Shown here: positions 8,498-15,885 of the stretch, piece after piece
How positions within the stretch are numbered: the stretch's first letter is position 1
Layout: the number at the start of each line of letters is the position of its first letter
DNA from: Kiritimatiellia bacterium
GTDB taxonomy: Bacteria > Verrucomicrobiota > Kiritimatiellia > RFP12 > UBA3636
DNA length: 41,525 nucleotides
Assembly: GCA_017481725.1 (NCBI GenBank)
Contig: JAFUOX010000068.1
Location: 1 to 41,525 of the forward strand
Direction of reading: 5' to 3'
The notes under the pieces: generated by a model
The model's database searches: none
What the model saw: only the letters and a program-made list of their open reading frames with translations
What the model was told of the DNA's origin: nothing
Translations under genes and position numbers: made by a program

Positions 8498-8573
8498 TGG
8501 AGCCCACAACCGGAATCGGACCGGTGACCTCTTCCTTACCAAGGAAGTGCTCTGCCGACTGAGCTATGTGGGC
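8498..8573 (-). tRNA. tRNA-Thr (anticodon GGU)
   Basis: The minus-strand cloverleaf has a 7-bp acceptor stem GCCCACA/TGTGGGC (8567-8573 with 8502-8508), a D arm with AGCTCAGTCGGCAGAGC, a 5-bp anticodon stem CTTCC/GGAAG around the loop TTGGTAA (anticodon GGT in DNA), a short variable region and a T arm ACCGG-TCCGATT-CCGGT. The discriminator is U, and the CCA tail is encoded at 8498-8500. A tRNA-Thr(GGU) directly upstream of tuf is also found before tufB in Escherichia coli. Confidence 0.97.
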
Positions 8574-8872
8574 ACACTTAATCCCGCATTACAGATGAGA
8601 AATGCGCACGTTTTGTGCTTTTTTCGTGAATATATCCGTACCATTAAGATACATTCCACCTATAAAGGGGAAAATCAATTCAATGAGTATCCCATATTTT
8701 GAAATTTTAGTCAACAGATATTTTTTTACAATTAACCATATTTCTCTAAAATTAATAAATTATCAGCTATAATTCAAATTATTACTAGCACAAAACAAAG
8801 CTCATAATCTAATTTTATTATAACTTCAAAGCAAAATGCTGAAAAATAGCTCATAATCAATGTGGTAAAACA
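8574..8872. other. Noncoding gap upstream of tRNA-Thr
   Basis: About 300 AT-rich bases. No open frame has a plausible ribosome binding site. A tRNA-Thr/tuf promoter must lie here, but no single -35/-10 pair stands out (TTGATT near 8676 is the best -35 candidate). Confidence 0.6.
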
Positions 8873-8904
8873 AAAAAGGCTACGGACAAACCCATAGCCT
8901 TTTT
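8873..8904 (-). terminator. Terminator of ilvBN
   Basis: AAAAAGGCTA at 8873-8882 pairs with TAGCCTTTTT at 8895-8904. The outer A/T pairs supply the U tract. It sits 28 bases past the ilvN stop codon. Confidence 0.88.
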
Positions 8905-8932
8905 ATTGTTGTTCTAAATTTTTATATTGCTT

Positions 8933-9412
8933 TTATTCGCCGCCCCTAGCAACAGCAAGTACGCCACTGCGAGATAGGTCCATTATTGAATAAGGACGAA
9001 TCATAGCAAGAAAATCATCAATCTGCTCCTGCGTGCCAATATATTGCATAGTTAGAGAATTTTCTCTTACACCAATAATCTCAGCTCTAAATAATGTAGC
9101 GATATCCATTATTTCTGGGCGCTTGTTGCGAGGTGCACCAATCTCTACAAGAATTAGCTCTCGCTCCAAATGACGCAATGAGGTTAAATCTAAAACCTTA
9201 ACAATATCAACCTGCTTATTAAGCTGCTTGATTACCTGCTCCAGCACATGATCATCACCCAACACAGTGATTGTCATGCGAGATAGCATCGGATCTGCAC
9301 AAGGTCCAACATTTAATGTATCAATGTTATAGCCACGTCCACAGAAAAGCCCAACAATTCGAGCAAGTACGCCTGGCTGATTTTCTACGATTGCATTAAT
9401 TATATGCTTCAT
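8933..9412 (-). CDS. ilvN: Acetolactate synthase small (regulatory) subunit
   Basis: Regulatory subunit of acetohydroxyacid synthase, the first common step of branched-chain amino acid synthesis; it activates the large subunit and binds valine for feedback inhibition. The 159 residues begin with the ACT domain (NQPGVLARIVGLFCGRGYNIDTLNVG at about 11-36, with the Gly-rich ligand-binding turn). They continue into the small-subunit C-terminal domain (RELILVEIGAP; FRAEIIGV), the usual IlvH/IlvN length. ATG at 9412 follows GAGAGGAG. It lies 22 bases downstream of ilvB, so the two are one operon ending at the hairpin 8873-8904. Confidence 0.95.
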   Translation of the reverse strand: MKHIINAIVENQPGVLARIVGLFCGRGYNIDTLNVGPCADPMLSRMTITVLGDDHVLEQVIKQLNKQVDIVKVLDLTSLRHLERELILVEIGAPRNKRPEIMDIATLFRAEIIGVRENSLTMQYIGTQEQIDDFLAMIRPYSIMDLSRSGVLAVARGGE

Positions 9413-9434
9413 ATCTAATTAGCTCCTCTCTCTA

Positions 9435-11192
9435 TTACTTGAATGTACGAATTGTATCTGCAACTGTTCCTGCTGGAGGAATCATTGGCATAACATTACT
9501 TTCAGGCTCAACAATAAACTCCAAAATCCATGTCTTTGGACTATCGAAAGCCTCCTTCAAAGCACCAGCAACATCCTCTGGCTTTGTTACACGCTTTGCA
9601 CAAGCTCCATGTGCTTCTGCCAATTTAATAAAATCAGGCAAGTATGGAGGATTTTCTTCCTCGCACTCAATATGCTCATTGGCAGGACGATTATTTTGGG
9701 TTAGAATTGTAGAGGAATGAACTCGATTATAGAACATATCCTGCCACTGACGTACATTACCCAAATATCCGTTATTCAAAATAACAACATTGATTGGAAG
9801 CTTATGCTCTACAGCAACAACAATCTCTTGAGCATTCATCTGCATACCACCATCACCTGTTATGCAAACACATAACTTCTTTGGGCAGCCAATTTGTGCA
9901 CCAATTACTGCTGGCAAGCCAAAGCCCATAGTTCCTAATCCACCAGAGCTTAAGAAATGGCGTGGTGTATTATGACGGAAAAATTGAGCACTAAACATTT
10001 GATTCTGACCAACGTCAGTACAAATCAAAGCTTTTCCTTTACTTACCTTGTCTACCTGCTCAATAACATATTGAGGCATAATTGCACCTGCTGGGCTCTC
10101 TGGATAAACAAATGGATCCTCTTCCTTCCACTGCTTACATTGAGCAACCCATGCCTCACGCTTAGCCTCATGAACAAGAGGAAGAAGCTCCTTGAGAATT
10201 GGTTTCAAATGTCCTACTACTGGTAAATCACAGCGAACACTCTTACCAATTGCTGATGGATCTATATCAATATGTGCTATCTTTGCATTTGGAGCAAACT
10301 CGGAAATCTTTCCTGTAACACGATCATCAAAGCGTGCACCAACAGAAACTAGCAAATCACATGCCTCAAGAGCCTTGTTTGATGCTACTAAACCATGCAT
10401 ACCAAGCATGCAAAGAGCCAAATCATCTGTCTCAGGGAAAGCACCTAAGCCCATAAGTGTTGTTGCTACAGGTATATTTGCCTTATGAGCCAAATCACGC
10501 AATAGGTCTGATGTATCTGAAGCAATAACACCACCACCAACATAAAGTAGTGGCTTCTTGGCAGTATTGATAATATTTGCTAAGCGAGCAATCATCTTTG
10601 GATGACCTTCATGTGATGGCTTATAACCAGGACGTGAGAAGCCCTCGATAAATGGAACAGCTGTCTTTGCTCGCTGAACATCCTTTGGTACGTCAATCAA
10701 AACTGGTCCAGGCTTACCCGTACGAGCAATATATACTGCCTCCATAATAATACGAGGAAGATCATTTACATCACGAACAAAGAAGTTATGCTTTGTAACA
10801 GAACGAGTAATTCCACAAGTATCAGCCTCTTGGAAAGCATCATTACCAATAATTGAAGTTGCGACCTGACCAGAAATGCAGACAAGAGGTACGCCATCCA
10901 TATTAGCTGTTGCAAGACCAGTAACGGTATTAGTCACACCAGGACCAGATGTTACCAAGCAAAAGCCCACCTCTCCTGTAGCACGTGCATAGCCATCTGC
11001 CATGTGGACAGCGCCCTGCTCATGGCGTGGTAAAATAAAATGAATTTTGTCTGATTTAGCTAGCTCGTCATAGACGTCAAGGATAGCACCTCCAGGGTAA
11101 CCAAACAAAACCTTACAACCGACCTTCTCGAGGCCTTCAATAACGCATCTCGCGCCTGTGCGCAATGCTGTTGTTTCTTTATCTGTTTTCAC
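9435..11192 (-). CDS. ilvB: Acetolactate synthase large (catalytic) subunit
   Basis: Thiamine diphosphate enzyme condensing two pyruvates to 2-acetolactate, or pyruvate with 2-oxobutyrate, for valine, leucine and isoleucine synthesis. The 585-residue protein shows the catalytic Glu58 in the RHEQGA stretch, the FAD-binding middle domain (GGGV; ARFDDRVTGK), and the ThDP/Mg motif starting GDGG at 446 and ending NN at 473-474. The likely start is GTG at 11192, with AAGGA 8 bases upstream; no better ATG precedes the conserved region. It is followed by ilvN. A promoter at 11301-11330 gives a leader of about 100 bases containing alternative hairpins next to the ribosome binding site, a possible control point. 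Confidence 0.96.
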   Translation of the reverse strand: MKTDKETTALRTGARCVIEGLEKVGCKVLFGYPGGAILDVYDELAKSDKIHFILPRHEQGAVHMADGYARATGEVGFCLVTSGPGVTNTVTGLATANMDGVPLVCISGQVATSIIGNDAFQEADTCGITRSVTKHNFFVRDVNDLPRIIMEAVYIARTGKPGPVLIDVPKDVQRAKTAVPFIEGFSRPGYKPSHEGHPKMIARLANIINTAKKPLLYVGGGVIASDTSDLLRDLAHKANIPVATTLMGLGAFPETDDLALCMLGMHGLVASNKALEACDLLVSVGARFDDRVTGKISEFAPNAKIAHIDIDPSAIGKSVRCDLPVVGHLKPILKELLPLVHEAKREAWVAQCKQWKEEDPFVYPESPAGAIMPQYVIEQVDKVSKGKALICTDVGQNQMFSAQFFRHNTPRHFLSSGGLGTMGFGLPAVIGAQIGCPKKLCVCITGDGGMQMNAQEIVVAVEHKLPINVVILNNGYLGNVRQWQDMFYNRVHSSTILTQNNRPANEHIECEEENPPYLPDFIKLAEAHGACAKRVTKPEDVAGALKEAFDSPKTWILEFIVEPESNVMPMIPPAGTVADTIRTFK

Positions 11193-11208
11193 TCTGTGTT
11201 TCCTTCAC

Positions 11209-11255
11209 TAGTGAGTTTATTTTCAAGATAAAATTTATCTCACTAATTCTCACTA
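11209..11255 (-). promoter_or_regulatory. Alternative hairpins in the ilvB leader
   Basis: In the minus-strand transcript, TAGTGAG occurs twice (11249-11255 and 11239-11245). One complementary CTCACTA (11209-11215) sits directly upstream of the AAGGA ribosome binding site at 11201-11205. The single 3' arm can pair with either 5' arm, giving two mutually exclusive stems. No leader peptide rich in branched-chain codons was seen, so classical attenuation is not supported. Confidence 0.4.
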
Positions 11256-11300
11256 CTATATAAACATATCATATAATTAATTACTGCAATTTAGGTGCAT

Positions 11301-11330
11301 ATTCTACAATTATTCAAGTAATATTGTCAA
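11301..11330 (-). promoter_or_regulatory. Candidate promoter of ilvBN
   Basis: On the minus strand, perfect -35 TTGACA (11325-11330), 18-base spacer, -10 TAGAAT (11301-11306). The leader to the GTG start would be about 100 bases. Confidence 0.65.
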
Positions 11331-11501
11331 TTATAAATGGTACTTTAGCAAAATAGCACATTTCGCCGTTTAATTTATCCAATTTTGTGAACTTCCTAGC
11401 AAAGATAGATTTACCTTTATCAAGCATGAAATCAAAAAATGCCATGCAAGATATCAAAATTAACTATTAAGCACGAATTTAATCACCCAATTTTTAGAAT
11501 A

Positions 11502-11540
11502 TATGACACAATTTGTGATTTTTTTCAAAATTGTGTCATA
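11502..11540. promoter_or_regulatory. Inverted repeat 1 (TATGACACAATTT), possible operator with embedded promoter
   Basis: A perfect 13-bp inverted repeat (11502-11514 with 11528-11540) surrounds 13 bases. On the plus strand, TTGTGA (11513-11518), an 18-base gap and CATAAA (11537-11542) could be a promoter whose -10 lies in the right arm. The same arm sequence recurs at 11646-11685. Confidence 0.55.
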
Positions 11541-11645
11541 AAATTTCACTATCGCATTAAACAATCAAAATATATTCATAAATATTTTATTTACAACATA
11601 TTATAAAAAAATAATTTTAAAAAAAATTTGAGTTTTATAAAAATA

Positions 11646-11685
11646 TATGACACAATTCTTGCTTTTTTAACGAAATTGTGTCATA
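11646..11685. promoter_or_regulatory. Inverted repeat 2 (TATGACACAATT), possible operator with embedded promoter
   Basis: A 12-bp inverted repeat (11646-11657 with 11674-11685) uses the same arm sequence as the repeat at 11502-11540, about 145 bp away centre to centre. On the plus strand, TTGCTT (11659-11664), 17 bases and CATAAT (11682-11687) form a plausible promoter about 30 bases upstream of the ATPase start. The -10 overlaps the right arm, so a protein bound to the repeat could block it. A hairpin acting in the RNA is the alternative. Confidence 0.6.
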
Positions 11686-11721
11686 ATATTATTACTTTCA
11701 AGGCAATAGTTGGAGCTATTT

Positions 11722-12951
11722 ATGAATAATTTTATTAAAAGAACTAGATACTTACAGAAAATCCGTCCATTCTATGGCGTTGATTTAATAAAAGTCTTAA
11801 CTGGTGTAAGACGTTGTGGAAAGTCTATACTATTAAAACAGATTGAAGAGGAATTTGTTGCTAATGGATTTGATATTAATCATATCGTTAAAATAAATTT
11901 TGAAGATTTCGAATTTGAGAAAATTCGAAATTTAGAGAAATTCCACAAGTATGTTAAAGGAAAAATAAAGGACAATGGTAAATATTTATTTTTCTTTGAT
12001 GAAATTCAACATGTAAAAGGGTTTGAAAAGGTTTTGTCATCTCTTAGAGCCACACAAAATTGCGAAATTTTTATCACTGGTAGCAATTCTAAATTATTAT
12101 CTGGCAAAATGGCAACACTACTTGTTGGTAGATGTATTGAATTTAAAATATTTCCATTTTCATTTGCAGAAGCATTCGAATACATTTCTTTGTTAGGAAG
12201 AGGTAAAAATGCTGATGATTTTCTGTTGGATTATATAAATTGGGGAGGTTTTCCTCTAAGGTTTTCCTTTATAAATGAAAAAGACATAAAAAAATATCTT
12301 GAACAAACATATAATGGAATTATTGATAGTGATATTGTAATAGAAGAAACAAAATTTAATAGACAAAGCTTTGATAAGGTTTCTAGCTATATAATGGCAA
12401 ATGCGGGAAAAGAATTTTCAAGCAAAAATATAGATAATTTTTTTAAAAGCGTTAATCTAGAATCGTTAGAGAAAAAAACAGTATATAGATATTTAGAAAA
12501 AATGGAAAAAGCTTGTCTAATAGAAAGGGTTAAACGATTCAATATAGTTGGCAAGCAATCAATGTCATATATTGAAAAACAATATGCTGTTGATTCTGGT
12601 TTTAGGATGATAAATACCAATTTTGTAAATTTCGAAGACACCTTCTTTTTAGAGAATATTATTTACAACGAATTAAAAACTCGAGATTATGAAGTTTTTA
12701 CTGGGAAAACACATAAAGGTGAAGTTGATTTTGTTGTAATAGATGGACATAAAAAATGCTTCATTCAAGTTGCTTATTATTTAGCAAGCAATGAAACAAT
12801 TGATAGAGAGTTTGGTGCTTATAAGGAGATAAAAGATGCGTCTCCTAAATATGTTTTTTCATTAGATAAATTTGATTATTCTCGTGATGGAATAATTCAT
12901 TTAAATATTGTAGATTTCTTGCTTGGTAAAAAAGATATAATTCTTACTTAG
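11722..12951 (+). CDS. AAA-type ATPase with DUF4143 (PD-(D/E)XK-like) C-terminal domain
   Basis: Member of the widespread AAA_14/DUF4143 family (409 residues). Its cellular role is unknown; members are often sporadically distributed and associated with mobile or defence-like gene content. The Walker A motif GVRRCGKS lies at 28-35, a Walker B-like LFFFDEI at 89-95, and a sensor-like TGSNSKLLSG follows. The C-terminal half has the DUF4143 signature LENIIYNEL, then GEVDFVV and CFIQVAYYL, resembling the nuclease-fold core. The ATG at 11722 has GGAG 6 bases upstream; an in-frame TTG at 11710 lies too close to that site to be the start. It is the only plus-strand gene in the window, and its codon use is more AT-rich than its neighbours, consistent with horizontal acquisition. 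Two shared inverted repeats precede it. Confidence 0.9.
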   Translation: MNNFIKRTRYLQKIRPFYGVDLIKVLTGVRRCGKSILLKQIEEEFVANGFDINHIVKINFEDFEFEKIRNLEKFHKYVKGKIKDNGKYLFFFDEIQHVKGFEKVLSSLRATQNCEIFITGSNSKLLSGKMATLLVGRCIEFKIFPFSFAEAFEYISLLGRGKNADDFLLDYINWGGFPLRFSFINEKDIKKYLEQTYNGIIDSDIVIEETKFNRQSFDKVSSYIMANAGKEFSSKNIDNFFKSVNLESLEKKTVYRYLEKMEKACLIERVKRFNIVGKQSMSYIEKQYAVDSGFRMINTNFVNFEDTFFLENIIYNELKTRDYEVFTGKTHKGEVDFVVIDGHKKCFIQVAYYLASNETIDREFGAYKEIKDASPKYVFSLDKFDYSRDGIIHLNIVDFLLGKKDIILT

Positions 12952-13090
12952 TTTTTTAAGCTATTATTTTTGCGGACTACGCTCTATTTTCCAGACACTG
13001 TCCGGAATTTCTTGAGTGTTAGATAAAACTGACGCATATTATAAATATTACTAGAGAAAATCCATTACAACGGTCAGCAGATTTTCATTT

Positions 13091-13924
13091 TTATGATATT
13101 CTGGTGCGAATATAATGGAAAATATATTGTTGGGCTATTCCAGCGAATGGGAGAATATTTTCTGGCAAGCCGTTTGGGAAAAGCTCAGCCATAGCACGCT
13201 TAATCCAGACATCTATTGGGAAGGCTTCAAAATATCCCAAGCCAAAAAGTGCAACACACGCTGCCACCTTTGGTCCCACTCCATGAATTTCCTGGAGCTT
13301 TTTAAATACCTCTGGATAAGAGAGTGTTTTTAATTGAGAGGCTGAAAATTCTGGCAATGAAAGCTTCGTTGCTGCATCCATTAAGCCTGGCACACGATAG
13401 CCGGCGTGAAGAATTGCCCAATCTTCTTGGGTCAGATTTGACAATCGCTCAACTGATGGAAAGCTATAATAGGTGGTGCCATCATAAGCTATAGGTTCGC
13501 CCCATGCTTCACACATCGTGCTTATTATTTTTTTGATGCGCTTGATGTTATTATTTTGGCTTATTAAAAAGGAAAATAGCACCTCTTCAAAGGGTTGACG
13601 CAATACTCTTATTCCAGGGGCATATTGTAAGCATTTAGCTAAAGTGGGATCCTTTTGCATCTTCTTTTGGAGCACTGCATAATCAATGTCTAAAGAAAAA
13701 TACTGCTTAAAAAACTCTTCTTCCTTTTTTGTGGCATTGTCTATAAAAAGGAAACCATCTTTTGTATAGATGTCATAGACCTTGCCACAAACAACACCAC
13801 GCATTATTGTATATGGAGCTGATGCTTCTACACGCTGCCACCTAAATGCTTGACCACAATCAAGTGTTGCCTCAACATCTATAGGAAGCTCTAATTTTAA
13901 AGCGATTGATGGCTTCTTTTCCAT
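13091..13924 (-). CDS. ogg: 8-oxoguanine DNA glycosylase, OGG1-like
   Basis: Bifunctional base-excision repair enzyme predicted to remove 8-oxoguanine and nick the abasic site. Of 277 residues, the N-terminal OGG_N region (DCGQAFRW near 22-29) is followed by the helix-hairpin-helix GPD module (SFLISQNNNIKRI near 118-130; hairpin HGVGPK at 214-219). Lys219 matches the Schiff-base lysine and Asp238 in PIDVW matches the conserved aspartate. There is no Fe-S cluster cysteine set at the C-terminus, which fits OGG rather than EndoIII or MutY. The ATG at 13924 is preferred over an in-frame TTG six bases upstream. It lies 18 bases downstream of the fumarase beta gene and is probably the last gene of the glgA-ftsK-rodZ run. 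Confidence 0.9.
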   Translation of the reverse strand: MEKKPSIALKLELPIDVEATLDCGQAFRWQRVEASAPYTIMRGVVCGKVYDIYTKDGFLFIDNATKKEEEFFKQYFSLDIDYAVLQKKMQKDPTLAKCLQYAPGIRVLRQPFEEVLFSFLISQNNNIKRIKKIISTMCEAWGEPIAYDGTTYYSFPSVERLSNLTQEDWAILHAGYRVPGLMDAATKLSLPEFSASQLKTLSYPEVFKKLQEIHGVGPKVAACVALFGLGYFEAFPIDVWIKRAMAELFPNGLPENILPFAGIAQQYIFHYIRTRIS

Positions 13925-13942
13925 AATCAAAATTATTAATTG

Positions 13943-14518
13943 CTATACCATGCAAAGCTGCTTTAGCTGTTCTAATGATGCTGCTTTTACATTTGCAAAA
14001 AGGCTCTCTCCATGGCTATCCATTGCTACTGTTGCCTGTAGGTCTTCAACCTCTAGCTCCCACATAGCTTCTGTTGCACCGAACTCATCAAGAAAATAAA
14101 CAGCCTTTACTTCCTTTATTGACTCAGCAATTACTGCTGCGGCACCACCTACGGCTTGCAAATAAACACAACCAAACTCCTTGCAAGCAGCAAGAGTTCC
14201 GGCACCAAGCCCACCCTTGCCTATAATTACGCGAATACCCTGCTCCTTTATCACTGTTGGAGAATAAGGCTCCTCACGAATAGAGGTTGTTGGACCAGCT
14301 GCAACAACATTCCATTTGCCATTGTCGTCCTTAACAACTACTGGCCCACAATGAAAGATTGCGGCATCCTTCAACACAACAGGAGAAGCATGTGTCTCTG
14401 CAAGGTGCTTGTGTAAACGATCGCGCCCAGTGTATATTTTTCCTGAGATAGAGACAACCTCTCCGACGTTTAGTGCACGAATTGTCTTTTCATCAAATGG
14501 ATATGTTAATTGCTTCAT
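13943..14518 (-). CDS. Class I fumarate hydratase / tartrate dehydratase, beta (C-terminal) subunit
   Basis: The 191-residue protein is the small subunit of two-subunit, 4Fe-4S hydro-lyases that interconvert fumarate and malate (or dehydrate tartrate). Family motifs visible are TGRDRLHKHL near 31-40, GPTTSIREEPYSP near 75-87, GKGGLGAGT, the AVGGAAAV turn, and FLDEFGATEAMWELEVED near 142-159. The Fe-S cysteines and much of the active site reside in the alpha subunit, which is not adjacent on either side. This beta gene is therefore an orphan here, and the alpha subunit must be encoded elsewhere if the enzyme works. Its ATG is 3 bases past the rodZ-like stop, implying coupled translation. The choice between fumarate and tartrate cannot be made from sequence. 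Confidence 0.9.
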   Translation of the reverse strand: MKQLTYPFDEKTIRALNVGEVVSISGKIYTGRDRLHKHLAETHASPVVLKDAAIFHCGPVVVKDDNGKWNVVAAGPTTSIREEPYSPTVIKEQGIRVIIGKGGLGAGTLAACKEFGCVYLQAVGGAAAVIAESIKEVKAVYFLDEFGATEAMWELEVEDLQATVAMDSHGESLFANVKAASLEQLKQLCMV

Positions 14519-14521
14519 AAG

Positions 14522-15859
14522 CTAATCAATAAAGCCCTTTGGTGTTGGAAGAATTTGCACTACCTCGATTGTTTCTGTGTCAACAACAGCTAAATCTGGT
14601 CTTTTATTTTCCACTAGATTTACAATTTCTTCATTAGGTGTGCTAGACTCCACAATTTCATTTTCTAAAGGCTCAGAAGACTTGCCGGCACCAACAGAAA
14701 ATACAATAATCAAAATGACAACAATGGCTACACAAAAAATAAACCCAAGACGGCGTTGTTTTCTTTCTAAAGTCTTTGTTATATCATCCTCTGGATCTGT
14801 ATCAAATATACTCTTAAAATATTCTTTAATTTTGCTGAACAGATTGGAGAAGAAGACAACAACAGCAGAAGGTGTCTTTTCTTGTGCTTTTGGCTTTACC
14901 TTATCAGAGACAACTTCTGGCTCCACATCCTTTGTTTGTCCTGAGAATCTAGTTAGGATTGGTTTTTGTTTGCCATGTTGAGGAGGAGCAAACAAGGTAT
15001 CAGAATCTTCTGAATCTGTTGACACAAAAATAGTTTCCTGTGGTTCACCTTCCTCAGCTGCTTCACTTATTCCTTCTGGTTCTGGATATGAGAAAGGAGC
15101 AACAGATAAAGCAATTGGTTCAGGAGCAGATGCAGAAGGGAGCTGCTCTGGCTTAAACACCGTTGTACGAGGAGTAAATTTTTCTGGTGAAAAAGTATAG
15201 CGAGACTGTGCCACAGAACTTGGGACAGAGTTAGGAGGTGGTATTGTTGCTGTTGGCGGAGTTGTTGCCAAGTGTGCAGGAACAAAGACTTCCTCTTTAG
15301 GAGTATTCTCTACAGGAGCTGACTCAGAATTTGCAAGCCCAGTAGAAGGAGCATTAAATTCATCAAACAACGATTCTGACTCCACACTTAACTGAGAAGG
15401 TTGTTCATCAACAACAACCGGAGCTGGTGATGAAAGAGTTTGCTCTTGTTCTTGAGGGGCAGAATTTATCATAGTTTCCGCTGGAGCAGCTTGAACTATT
15501 GGTGTTACTGGGGTTGGTTGCTGAACTGCACTATTTGGGCGGCTTGATTGAGGTGGTGTAACCTTTGTCATAGTTCCACTTTCCAAATCATAGCTTCCTA
15601 GGGAAACCATTGGTTTTTCTACAGGAGCATTACCAAATGTGCTTTTGAATTCTTCTACTAATGGGCGATAATCAATTCCTAAAAATTCAGCATATTTGCG
15701 TACATATCCTTTACCATAAATAGGAGCTGCGATACGGCTATAATTTTCAGTCTCAAGATCGACAATCATCTGAGAATTCATTTTAATACGCTCTGCGACC
15801 TCAGATTCAGTAAATCCACGCTTAATTCTTGCTTCACGCAAAATTTGTCCTAATGCCAT
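14522..15859 (-). CDS. RodZ-like helix-turn-helix membrane protein
   Basis: Predicted inner-membrane protein of 445 residues. The N-terminal HTH_25-type helix-turn-helix (about 4-70; ILREARIKRGFTESEVAERI, then IAAPIYGKGYVRKYAEFLGI) is the part of RodZ that binds MreB. A long, low-complexity Pro/Ser/Glu-rich linker (about 80-360) leads to one transmembrane segment at about 371-392. Only about 53 residues follow on the periplasmic side, so the usual DUF4115 beta domain of RodZ is absent. The family role is cell-shape maintenance with MreB; position next to ftsK supports a cell-envelope or division role. The start has AGGAGG 8 bases upstream. It lies 26 bases downstream of ftsK. Confidence 0.8.
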   Translation of the reverse strand: MALGQILREARIKRGFTESEVAERIKMNSQMIVDLETENYSRIAAPIYGKGYVRKYAEFLGIDYRPLVEEFKSTFGNAPVEKPMVSLGSYDLESGTMTKVTPPQSSRPNSAVQQPTPVTPIVQAAPAETMINSAPQEQEQTLSSPAPVVVDEQPSQLSVESESLFDEFNAPSTGLANSESAPVENTPKEEVFVPAHLATTPPTATIPPPNSVPSSVAQSRYTFSPEKFTPRTTVFKPEQLPSASAPEPIALSVAPFSYPEPEGISEAAEEGEPQETIFVSTDSEDSDTLFAPPQHGKQKPILTRFSGQTKDVEPEVVSDKVKPKAQEKTPSAVVVFFSNLFSKIKEYFKSIFDTDPEDDITKTLERKQRRLGFIFCVAIVVILIIVFSVGAGKSSEPLENEIVESSTPNEEIVNLVENKRPDLAVVDTETIEVVQILPTPKGFID

Positions 15860-15885
15860 AATTATTTCCTCCTAAAATAAAATTA

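Noticed and set aside
11220..11330. A T-box or branched-chain leader-peptide attenuator before ilvB
   Set aside because: No leader frame rich in Leu/Ile/Val codons, no T-box core motif and no terminator in the leader were found.
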